A stretch of DNA of 64,000 bases from Rhynchopus sp. YZ270_cl-10 (Eukaryota > Euglenozoa > Diplonemea > Diplonemida > Diplonemidae): positions 1-64,000 of the forward strand of contig OZ037901.1 of the NCBI GenBank assembly GCA_964035575.1. The letters run 5' to 3'. Within the stretch, counting starts at the first letter, position 1; each line of letters opens with the position of its first letter. The translations under genes and the position numbers were made by a program. Shown one piece after another: positions 32,262 through 42,900 of the stretch. The notes beneath the pieces are model-generated. The model searched no databases. It was not told where the DNA came from and worked only from the letters and a program-made list of their open reading frames with translations.

Positions 32262-33537
32262 AGCCTCTCGTGCTTAGTCTAAAAAAAAAAAAAAGATCGG
32301 CAATAGAACAAGGCCACCATATGTTAAAAAGAAAGTGAAGTTGATATGTGGCAAACGCCTCTTGGGACGGCAGGCACTGACACTCCATGGGGAGGGGGAA
32401 AGGAGAAAAGCTTGTGAGATGAACATAAGCCTTCTCGTGCTCGTCACCTTACTACAATCAAAAAAAAGAGGGTGGAACAAAAACTAATATTAAATGATAA
32501 GTCAAAGCCCCCCTCATCTTTTCTAATCTCGGACACAGAAGGGCACAGAAGGGAAGGGGGGGGCCTTCAAGGGGGGGGAGTGATGCATCTTGTTGATGGC
32601 CAATCCACCTGTAACGAAGGTTATAAAAATAAAAAGAAGCAATTTTGAAAGATTTTGATATCATACGAACACACGTCATCCACCATAGGTGATCACGCGT
32701 TTTGTTAAATTCATTCTGATCCATTTAAAAACACTACGTTTCCCCCCTTTTGCCCAGTGATCTAGTTAAAAAAAAATACGGTAAAAATCAGTAGTTGTCG
32801 ACTGGGTTTTTGGGGGGAGAAACCCGCCCTACAAATTTGAATTGTATTTTTATTTTTGTTTGTTTGTCTTTCTTTTTTCCCGTATAACCTGAACCGAACG
32901 AATAAACCACAGAAAACATCACAACACAGAAACAATCACTAAAAAGGGGGAAAGAGACAAAAAAAAAAACTCTCCCCTTTTTCACACCACCCTCAACATC
33001 ACAAAATATCACAACAGGTGATAATTAAATTAAAAAGCTTGAAGACGACACCTCTCGCGCACACAACATCTAATAAAAAGAACCTTAGCCAAGTCCTCTT
33101 TCGTTCGCAGCTGCTCTGACAAGGCAGTGTCAACACACATTGGTCTGAGAGTACCTTTTGCGTCCATGTTACAAGGATTGCTTAGGGGGGAAACGGTGTG
33201 TGTGTGTACCTCCACAGATATGGTACGACTCTGCTAATGCGTTCCTTTGCCCCTACTCTTGACCGTAGAAACTCCTCCACATGTTCAGTCTGTGGTTGCA
33301 ACCGGACAGAGCAACTTCGGGGAGATTTTACAGTTAAGATCCTTCGTGTGGAAGAGCAGCAGAACCAGCAGCTGTTTGGTGGGTGGTTTTTTGTTAAAAG
33401 ATTTTTTTTGTGGTAACATTTCCAAAAATTCAAAAGCATGAGTCGCATAAAGGCTGTAAACACTACCCTTACTCGACTGAAAACATATGACCTAAATGCA
33501 AAGCCCTCTCTAGTGACTGCAAAAGATGAACTCCACG
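32262..33537. other. Intergenic spacer
   Basis: No confident gene. Holds the right half of the repeat broken by element B (AAGCCTCTCGTGCTTAGTC at 32,261), a GCAAACGCC-type copy at about 32,347, GATGAACATAAGCCTTCTCG at 32,417, a GACACCTCTCGCGCACACA copy at about 33,043, and AAATGCAAAGCCCTCTCTAG at about 33,494. A plus-strand open frame at 33,235-33,390 with CSVCGC is protein-like but has no context; I leave it uncalled. Confidence 0.5.
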
Positions 33538-34575
33538 TCATAAACCCATCTCAAAACATACGATTGGGAGATACGCGATGGATATCAAGAAGAGCTTGCG
33601 TGCGTTCTTGAGTGGGACCTGCTTGAACTGGTACGCTGCGTACGTCCAGTAGATCCCAAAGACGACGGCCTCCACGCCAAACATGGGTGAGCAGATGCCG
33701 TAGTACACTGGGATGGCTGCGGTCATGGTTGTGTACACAGAGTAGCGGAGGGAGAAGTCACCTGCGCGTGGTGTGTCGAGGTGTGACAGCATCTGGAACC
33801 CTGCTGCCTTGTAGTCCCGCCTGTTCAAATAGCACAGCGACAGGAAGTGCGGGATCTGCCAGAAGTACAGAAACGCCCCCAGGAAGACCGGCCCCGCAGA
33901 CAGCAGCGGTGCGCCCGCACCCACACACCCCATCACCGGGGGGAGCGCGCCCACTACCGCACCAACCCAGGTGTTCAGCCAATGCCGTCTCTTCATCGGT
34001 GTGTACGCGTGGACGTACAACGCCCAGCAGGTCACACCGAGAACGGCAGAGAGGGGCTCGACCATGTATAGCAGCACCGTGCCTGCTGAGAGCTCGGAGT
34101 ACGCCACGAGGCGTGCCTGGAAGGGTGTGACCTTGCCGGTGACCATGGGGCGGCGTTCCGTGCGCTTCATGAGTTTGTCGTAGTTGCGCTCTGCGACCTG
34201 GTTGAGCGTGTTGGCAGACATGCTCTGCAGCAACGTGCCTGCAGTGATCGCAATGCACGGCAGCGACACCACAGCACCGCCGCTCATCGCAAACCCGACC
34301 CCCGCCGTGAACGACACCAACGCAGTGAGCTTGATCTTCCCAAGCGTCGCGTAGCTGTCAATCACCTCCTTCAGCTCCTCCGTATCCTTCGGTATCAACG
34401 ACAACGCGCGCTGCTCATTCGCCTTCTCTGAGTAGCCTCTTCTTGCAGACAGCGTGGCATTTCTGCACAGAGGGTGTGCAGTGGTGGTGGAGAAGCGGCA
34501 TGTGTGCGCACAGAGTCGTGCAGAAGACGGGGTGCGGAGAGATGCAGCTTGTCGCAACAGCGATGCGGCACGCAT
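33538..34575 (-). CDS. COX10: Protohaem IX farnesyltransferase, mitochondrial (COX10)
   Basis: 345 aa from MRAASLLRQAASLRTPSSAR. This UbiA-family inner-membrane enzyme adds a farnesyl group to haem B to make haem O, the first step to haem A for cytochrome c oxidase. The N-terminus is Arg/Ser/Ala-rich without acids, as in a mitochondrial presequence. The first prenyl-diphosphate/Mg site reads NQVAERNYDKLMKRTERRPM (125-144), and the second is WQIPHF...NRRDYKAAGFQML (239-263). About eight hydrophobic spans follow in the family's order. The length is slightly short but complete. The open frame extends about 107 codons upstream of the chosen ATG, but that part is not protein-like. It lies directly downstream of another probable mitochondrial gene on the same strand. 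Confidence 0.93.
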   Translation of the reverse strand: MRAASLLRQAASLRTPSSARLCAHTCRFSTTTAHPLCRNATLSARRGYSEKANEQRALSLIPKDTEELKEVIDSYATLGKIKLTALVSFTAGVGFAMSGGAVVSLPCIAITAGTLLQSMSANTLNQVAERNYDKLMKRTERRPMVTGKVTPFQARLVAYSELSAGTVLLYMVEPLSAVLGVTCWALYVHAYTPMKRRHWLNTWVGAVVGALPPVMGCVGAGAPLLSAGPVFLGAFLYFWQIPHFLSLCYLNRRDYKAAGFQMLSHLDTPRAGDFSLRYSVYTTMTAAIPVYYGICSPMFGVEAVVFGIYWTYAAYQFKQVPLKNARKLFLISIAYLPIVCFEMGL

Positions 34576-35143
34576 TGTGGATTGACGCAAAACGGGGCGG
34601 GAGGGGAAGGGGAAGGGAAGCAGGGGAGGTCCCAGATGATTACCGCAGAGTACGGAGGGGGGGGTGTGACCCCGTTCTGCCTGTGGTGTGGTGACGGTGG
34701 CGTGTATGAACAAAGAGAAGCACTGGCAAGATGACCGTGTCCTTACTTTGATTCCTACTTTAAAAAAAGACCTCGATCTGAAAAGCGCGTAGGTATCTGC
34801 AGAAGGGCATAGCAGCAAAGAGCAGCGGCAAATAGGGTGCTCTGGTCTATCATTAACATTGTGGGTACGTGGACGTCTCCCTCGGGTTCCCCTCAAAGGT
34901 CATAGATGGTGTGGTGGGGGTGTTTACTATTTCTTTCTTTCTGTGCAGAAATGTTGCAGCGTTCACACAGAACCTAAAAAAGGTGAGCATCAGCCCCAAA
35001 AAAAAATGAAAAGTGGGGTTCGCGCACAAGGCCTCTGGGGCGCAGGCACTGAAAACCGGTTTATAACCACGCACGTCATGTGCTCACACAAGAATGTCCA
35101 GAAGACACCCGTACCACTACCATCATCCACGCCTGCAGGGCGT
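34576..35143. other. Spacer between COX10 and the PPR-like gene
   Basis: Mostly T/A-rich with a C-rich tract on the minus strand upstream of COX10 (pyrimidine tract at about 34,590-34,680). A GCGCACAAGGCCTCTGGGGC copy of the third repeat family is at about 35,021. No gene seen. Confidence 0.5.
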
Positions 35144-37681
35144 TCACTTCCTGTCCCTCTTCGTTGCCTCCCATTCTGCGTCCTGCCTGGCCTGCTCGTG
35201 CTGGAGGGCAGCGTGGCGCTTCTTGTCGTGTATTGTGCGTGAGAAGGTATCTGGCGACATGGCCTCTCCGACACGTGTGAACTCATCAGCGACCATCGCA
35301 TCCTGTGAAAGAGATGTTGGAATATACAAACAATACAAAAGCGAAAATGTGTACCAAAAGCTGTTCCAAGCTTAGTTAAGTCACCAAAACTAAAAGGCAA
35401 AATGGCTTGATACCGGGCACACATTTCAAACAACAATGCACTTTACAAACGCTTCTAAAAGGGACGACCACATGCCCCCACATGTAAACAACTACAACCC
35501 CTTACATACCTTTGCGTGGAATGCTTCTGTAAGCTCCTGGTACTGCTCCAGGCTAGGCACCGGCATGAGCCCTGTCTGCGTGGTGGGGGTGAGCACGTTC
35601 TTGTCGCTGCCGCCTGGCACTAGCGAAGACTCGAAGGGTGAGAACGATGTTTCGGTGTTCATCTGCAGTGGCGGCATGACTGGTGTGAGCTCTTTCTGCT
35701 CGTGCTCGGCCATGGCACGCTGCAGATGTGCAGGGATCTCCTCGTCCAACGGTGACGCTGGGTATGCATATTCAATCTTGCTCGAAAGCGTCCCGATCTT
35801 GCCACCCATCCCACGGAACACAGCATTGTAGTGTTTTGTCTCGAGCTGCAGCCCCAGGGAAAGCATCTCCCTCCAGAGCTCGTGCACCAGCTTCTCGTCG
35901 TCGGTGCTTTTAATGAGCGAGATGTACGGTGACACCTGCGGGGGTGTGCCCGACTCGGGGCCAAAGTATTCAGAGAAGATGGACAGTGCGTTGGACTGCT
36001 CTGGGAAGTTGCCTTCTTTGGGGAGCGCGAGCTTGTACTTCACGTTGTTCGTTGCGTAGAGACGGAGCATGGCCTTGGGGATGGCCATGTCGTGCATCCA
36101 GAGGTACTCTGCGTGGTTTGCCTCGAGGTAGCGCATGATCTCCTCCGCCTCGTAGATGCGCTCCTCTGTGCACATCACGGACACCAGGTTCACGTAGTCC
36201 TCGACAGTGACACGGATGCCGTGGTCCTTCATGAAGTGCCACAGCCGTATTGCAGCATCAGCACCGCACCCTGCCAACGCCTTCGCAAAGAACGTCGGCG
36301 GTATCCCCTCCAACCCACGGTGCTCCAACACTGCCGCAGTCTCGTTCTGCAGCTCTTCGATCATGAAGTCCAGCACGTCCTGGTCGTGCGCGCCGTAGCT
36401 CCCCCTCGCAAGGAGGGTAACAATCTCGAGGTACGCCTCGATGCCGATCTGGCAGTGTGCCTTGCTCAGCTCGATGTAGGTGGCGATGGCGCGTGGGGTG
36501 TTGTTTGAGGCCTTCATGTTCATGAAGATGCCTTTGCAGACGTTGGCAGGAATGCCAGAGAGGTCGTCGTTCAAGGGATCCCCAAAGTCGTGTTTAAGGC
36601 AGTGGAATAGCATAGGAAACGCCACCTCCCGCAGAGAGGAGTATCCCAACCGAGCAAATAGGTGTTCGTATATGACAGACGTCGCCATGTGGCGTTGTCT
36701 GCACTTCAAGAATATGATCAGCACGTCACGCTCTGGGACAGGTGCACCGGGCTCGACTGCAAGCAGCATGGCAACCTCGTAGTGAGCGGAGGTGATCCAC
36801 TCTGGGCGGAGCGTCTCCAGCTCGTCTAGCCACACCAAGGCTTCTGCGCCAGAGGGAGACGTCTGCATGACCTTGAGATAAGCCTCTGAGCTGTCAAATG
36901 AAGGCTTCATGTCAGACTCTGTCTGCCTGATGGCGTATGCCTGCTGTTCGAGGGTCGCCATTCTTGAGTACAGATCGGACATTGCTGTGGTCAGGTATTC
37001 CGCACCTCCGTTCACCGCAGCAGACATCTGCCCTAGGTTCGGGTCCATGAGTGCAGGCGCGTCAGCAGTGGGGAGGGCAGACGACTCTAAGAGGGGGGTG
37101 TCCCCACCTGGAAGGGCGTGGGTGGGTTCGGGTGCGGAAATGACAGGAGTCAGGCCAACGGCCTCACGCAGGACAGAGGACTCTTGAAGCCAGGTGCGTG
37201 GGATCTTGCGCAGCATGTCGCCTGCGTATTCAACACTGCGCTGCATCTGCTCGGCCTCGCCCAGCTCCTCCACGCCAACCTCTCGTGGGTCCACAGGGCG
37301 TTTCAGTTTTTTCCGCCGTTTCAGCTTTTTCTGCCCTGATTCTGTAGTTGTGGTGCCCTGCTTCTCCATTAGGTCCATCTCCGCTGTTCGTTGCTCCTCG
37401 AGTCGTGTTGTGGTCGGTGGTGTCATCCGCGGGGCAGGTCGTTTTGCGGTTGGCTTCGCAGCTGGCGCTTCTGACACCCGAGGAGGCAGTGCAGAGGAGG
37501 CATCGCGACTAACAGATGACCATGTTGCGGGGCGTCGTGACCGTTGCGCGTTGTGCTTGCCGCCATGTGTAAGGTTGAGCTTCGCTTTCGGCTTGGCTGT
37601 TCCTGTTGAGGACCATGCTGCAGTTGCCTTGAACCGCGCCTGATGTACTACGGCACGTGGGCAGAGGAGATGGCTTAGCAT
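35144..37681 (-). CDS. Probable mitochondrial PPR-like protein (2 exons)
   Basis: Exons 37,681-35,510 and 35,302-35,144, separated by a 207-nt intron (GTATGT...TTTCACAG, phase 0), encode 776 aa. The N-terminus (MLSHLLCPRAVVHQARFKAT) is basic and acid-free, a likely mitochondrial presequence, and is followed by Pro/Lys/Arg-rich low complexity to about 150. From about 270 the protein is helical, with PPR-like pairs such as AIRLWHFMKDHGIRVTVEDY, EAEEIMRYLEANHAEY and LVHELWREMLSLGLQLETKH. The second exon adds a charged C-terminus (DKKRHAALQHEQARQDAEWE, then ATKRDRK). PPR proteins bind organellar RNA; a mitoribosomal or RNA-editing accessory role is possible. The exact family is not recognised. 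Confidence 0.75.
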
Positions 37682-39961
37682 GGTGTAACTTCTGTGAGGG
37701 GATGAATGGGTGAGGCAGATGTACACAATCGGGTTGAGATAAAAGGGGAGAGAGAGAGGGGGACCTTTTTTGACACCCTAGATCTTTGTTTCTGGGGAGA
37801 ACGGACAACAAAAAAATCGCGAAAAAAAAATCGGGGATGGCTAAGGGGGAACGACATACCCCGTTCGCCACCAAGAAAGAAAGGTTGTGCAAAACGCCTC
37901 ACCATTGGCGGATGCGGGCAGAAAAAAGGAGATGGATTCGCTGTGGACACACATCCATAGAAAGTAATAAGACGAACCGCACTGCGCTTAGTCACGTTCA
38001 AGAGGGAAGCAGGGTATCAAAAAAAAAAAAAAAAAAAAAATACAAGATGAACCCAAGCCTCGCGTACTGAGTCACCTCATAACAAAAAGTTATTTCCAGA
38101 AAGATATTTGAAATACAAAAGCGTCGTGACAGTGCACCTTTGGTACATCACCGGGTGGACCCCCAACCATGCAGTCAGCCATTTTTCGAAGTTGACTGGA
38201 AAAAAAAACCCCCCTGCCGGGGACGGGGGTGGGGGGGGAAAGATTATTCCACGGCTGAGAGAAGCCAGGGTATTTTTTAATTAGTGTTATAACGTTGACA
38301 TTCAAAACGTTCCCCTTAAACCCCCCTTATTTGCCACTTCGAAGAAAAACAAAAGACGACTTGAAAGATGAATATGCCTCGTGCACATCAAATGAATGAA
38401 AACTTGAAATACAAAGCCCTCTTGTGACAGTGTACCTTTGGTGTTAGAACACCGGGTGGACCATGGAAAGTTGATAGATAAAACTGTGCCTCAGTGTTCA
38501 CCTACCTAGCAAAAGATAACCTGTGTGTGCCTCTCGTGCACACACAGTGTGGTCACTATCCACACCCGCCTACATCCGCGCCAATCGTCTTTGACAAACA
38601 ACAACATCTTTTACGTGACCTTTATCGCCTAGACAACCCCTCTACCTCCACAATCCACAAAACCCCTTTTTTGTTTGTTTTTTTTTTATTTATTTTTTTG
38701 TTTTTTTTTGACCTTATCCTGTCTGGGTTAGAGCAACGGAGTTTTCGTTGTTCAGGAGTAGGGCCTAAGAAAAGTCAAAAAATACCAGCAAAAGGGGAGG
38801 GCTAGGGGGGAAGCGTTTGGAACGCTTCTTTTGGGTACAGAAAATGCATCAGGGTTCTTAACTTCTGAGGGCAATTCCTACCCAATACTATGTGGCATTG
38901 AGGGGTTGTGTGGAGGAGTAGGGGGACACAGGAGTTGAAGAGGCTTACGGGTCACCCTTTTTTTTTGTCTCTAACGTTGCATCGCATTTCTTTGATACTC
39001 TGTTGGTGTAGTGGAGGCTGCCAAGCAAGCAGTGTCCCGCGGTTCAAAAAAATAGAAAACGACTTCAGGATATAGACAGTGAAGTATAAGGCATAAAATG
39101 AAAAGACAAGGAAACACTTCTTATCGCACCGCAAAAAAAAAAGATTTTGTGTTTATATTCACTGATGAATGTGAGTGAGGTGTATGTTAGTGAAAAACCA
39201 AATCCGCTAAAGCGGGCACTATTCTTCGTTTTCCATTTCTGTTTGCCCAATGTTTGATTATTCAAAAAGCTTTTTGCAGTGCTCAAAGGGTTCAAAAGGG
39301 TAGTTGAAAGGCTTAAAAGACTTGAAAGACTTGAAAGCACAGAAATATTTTTCAAAAGTCACAGAGAGGGGTAAGGTCAGGTTTGTGGTTTTTTTTTCGG
39401 GGAAACCGTTTTCTTTTTTGATAAATTGTTGGATCAGTGTAGTTGCCTCGGGTTGTGTTGCCACAGTTGCGCAAATATCCACGCTTTTTTCTTTTCTTTT
39501 CTTTTTTTTGTGTAGCTGGAAAGCAGATGTGGCTAGGTGCTCCCAGGGCTGGTTTTGTTGCTTTAGATACGAGGTTTATGTCCTATTCTGTGGCCCATTT
39601 TTCGGCCAAAAATTTTCCTCAAAATTCGGGTTTGTAACATTGACCTTCTCAATCGATTTCAATACTATACCTTACTTCACCTTGGGTTACCTTACAAAGG
39701 GGTGAAGGAAGGTTGTGGGGAAATGAAGGAAAGGGTTACAAGATGACAACTTGCCTCTCGTGCTGAGTCACCTTCATAAAAAACTGCTATATTCGTTGGT
39801 ACGTTACCCTCCCCTGGTCTACCCCCTCGCGCAATGTGTCGTGCTTAACTAGGTTCGCTACGGACGGGTATTTTGGTTGTGATTTCTGTGATTTGATGTG
39901 AGATGCATAAATAAAATAACCTCAGTCACTCTACACACCTAGGCTGGTGGAACTGCCTTCA
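37682..39961. other. Intergenic spacer dense in short dispersed repeats
   Basis: No gene seen. Contains GCAAAACGCC-type (37,887), GATGAACCCAAGCCTCGCGT (38,044), GATGAATATGCCTCGTGCAC (38,366) and GATGACAACTTGCCTCTCGT (39,742) copies. Two copies of the GAAATACAAA(G/A)GC... family are at about 38,109 and 38,407; their similarity continues to about 38,175 and 38,470. A poly-A run of more than 20 lies near 38,019-38,040. GTCTTTGACAAACAACAACA at about 38,588 recurs at 63,352. Confidence 0.6.
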
Positions 39962-42900
39962 TCAGGACTGAAGGGACGCTGGGATGTGTGTCATACACAC
40001 AGGACATTTCTCGGTTTTTTCGATCTGGGTGTGGTGGGGTTTTTGGTGTTGGTTTTGCTTGGTGTTTACTGAAAACTTGGTTGTATCGTTTATCCGAAGA
40101 TGCGTTACTATTTTATTGCTTTGTGACAAATCACTTCACACCAAGATTCGCGTAAAGATGTGTACTCAACTTTAATGTCAGCCGAAGTGAACAAAAAACA
40201 CAAAAAAATAACCAAGTTTCCCTGCCCACCCCAAAGCATACCGACTGAGCCAAGCACGCCTGGTGCAGGTTTGAACCGCACGTGAGCTCCGCCACTGCAT
40301 CACCGAAGTCGTAGTCACAGAGGCATATGCTGCACCTTCCTACGTCGTTGCCTTGTTTCTCGTTGCGGCGTAGGCAGTCCATCTGTGCAGAGGTGGTCAA
40401 ATGTGTTTGTTTTTGTTGATTTTTCTTTGACAGCGTAACCCACTTCCACAAAGAGAAAAAAAAAGGTGACATACGTCCCACTCAAACCGTGACGCACAAT
40501 GTGTCACCTCATCGACAAGCTCGTACTGGTAGTAGTCCCCCACCTCTGCCTCGTCGGAGCCGCAGCCGCCCGAGCCGGCCTCATCAGCCTCGTACGCAGC
40601 TTCTATAGCTGCGGCAGTCTCGGGGTCCACGTTGTTGTCCACCGCTGAGGGGTCTACCACAACAGGGTCCAGCACGACCTCTGGTGGTGTCGTGTCCCAC
40701 TCTGTGCGAATCACAATGCCGGCCTCCCTGCTTGCGCTCTTCTTCGCCCCTTCGCCCTTAGGCGTGCCCAAACTCCTCCACGGCCCTGCAAGCGAAGGAG
40801 GCGAACCTTTCTTCCGTGCAGGCTCTGCCGATGTGTTGCACTGTATTGCAGGACGCAGCGCAGCAGCCGAAGCGGCCTCCTCTAGCAGATAAGGGTTCAC
40901 ATGAAACAGAACGTGCGTGCCGTGAAGAATCCGATAGGGGCGGTCGAAAAAGCATTTGGTAGGCTTGGCGCGCGGAATAGTGGACTTCCAAAGACCGTTC
41001 ATCCCAAACGGGTTGTCGAAGTCGGCAAAGTCATTGTGTGTGATGTCTGCCGGCACGACGCCTTGTGGGGTGCTGATGAAGTGTACGCATGCGGCGTCGC
41101 AGTCCAAAGAGAAGGACGCTTTGATGCATTTCTGCAGCTCTGCAACAGTGGGCTGCCCTACTGCCACCTCCCGCACCTCGGAGAGACGAGCCGCACCTTC
41201 ACCCTCACGGAAGGCCTGCTGCACAGTGAGAAACACAGCGTGCATCTTTGACGTCTCACCCTCTGTACGGCGGGCCGCAACAACCGCCACACGTACAGGG
41301 TTGTTCGTGCAGTTCTGCGTCCACGTGCCGCTGAGAATCGCCTTCATGCGCCGTGTAGGGTCCTCTCTGGTGAGTCGGAGATCCTCTGCACACGTGATGC
41401 CCAAGGTTTCACGTACCTGAGGGAGATGGTGTGAAAAAAAATATAGTGAAAAACCCCAAAGAAAGGTTTACAAGATGAACCGAAAAACCTGGGGCATACC
41501 GCATCCATCTTCGCAAGGGTGTCCTTGAAGTCGCTGACGTTGTTCGAGACGCTTTCCACCACAGTCAGCAGGAGGCGTGGCTTTGCCTGTGTGTGGGGTG
41601 GGTTTGGTGTGTTTATTTTGGAGCAGAAAATTGCCTTGAAATACAAAGCCCCATAGTGTACCTCCCATAGGAACATACCAAGAGAGTGTCCTTAACTTTG
41701 ACGTCGATGAAGATACATCCTTCTGGGGACGACTCTTCTTCGGTGAAGAAAACTGTATTGCCGCTCACTTGCGGGGTGTCTGTCTCGTGGTTGTTGCACA
41801 TCCGTAGCGCTGTGTTCGCAAAGTCGCTGACCCGACGTGACCCACGCAGCAGACCTGCTGTGCACGACCGCAGTTGAAAGGAGGCGGGCTCCCTGCACAT
41901 TATGTCCGCCACTTTGCTGTGCAGTGTCGACGCAGTGCAGTGTACAGGCACTGCGACAAAGCACTGCACGGGCCCAGGAACTGCCTCCGTCTCCTCTGCG
42001 TTGCCTTCCCCTGCCACCGCCTGCACCACCGTGATCCAGACCGTGCCTTCCAGGATCGCCTCGTTCACACCATTCCGCGCCGTCACCCTGTCTGCATAGT
42101 ACCTCTGCAGCACCTTCACTTCGTCCTCCCCTAATGCATCGTCCAGGCTCTCACAGAGCAGAGTGTTGTCTGTGCTTGCAGTGCCTTTGAACGGTGCCTG
42201 CAGTGCCGCATCGTCGCCTGCAGGTACAGGGTACAACATCCGCCCGTTGTCGGTCACAACAAGCTCTGAAGCGGGAATGCCCACAACAGCACTGATACGC
42301 GCGCAGACGTCTCCCAACGGTGCGCCTGCACGCAGCACCACACTCCGCAGCCCACTCCTCGGGAACGCCAAGCAACGCGACACCATGTCCGCCGTCTCCT
42401 CCTCTATGAGAGGGTTGCTCCGTGCCCTGTTGTAGACAGAGAGGTTGATACGGATGTCTTCGTCCCATATTGGGGCGAACTCGATTTGTGCAAAGTTCGA
42501 CTCAGCGCTGCCAGGCTCTATCCGCTCCACCACAACACAGGCACAGGGACGGACACCTGCAGCGGAGAGGGAAAGGGGCGCACCGTTCTCCTCGACCTGC
42601 ACAGAGCGGCCGGGGACTGCGGAGCTGGAGACATAGTGTCTGAGACGCAGGGTCTGGGGTGTGTAGTATTCGTGTGTATGCACAGCGACACCGTCGACGG
42701 TAGTGGTCGTGACACTCCCTGCATCTATCACGCCAACCGCTTCTGCACAACGCAGCGTCGCCAGCCACGCCGAATCGTCCTTGCCATGCAACGTCACCCA
42801 CTCATACCTACTGCTATCCAAAGGCGCAGGCCGCGAACCCACCCCACCCACCCTCTCCGCCAGGCCATAGAACACCTGCATCTCCACCAGATGCTCCACC

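Noticed and set aside
33198-33416. Plus-strand zinc-finger-like ORF (CSVCGC)
   Set aside because: Only one Cys pair, opposite to all genes in the window, no start context and no second element; too weak to call.
40265-40290. tRNA B-box-like GGTTCAAACCTGC on the minus strand
   Set aside because: It is coding sequence of the RING exon (CGSNLH); no A box or cloverleaf around it.
40397-41404. Separate 335-codon gene downstream of the USP gene
   Set aside because: Its start is only an alternative TTG inside an exon; GTATG donors and CAG acceptors on both sides join it in phase to the USP and RING exons.
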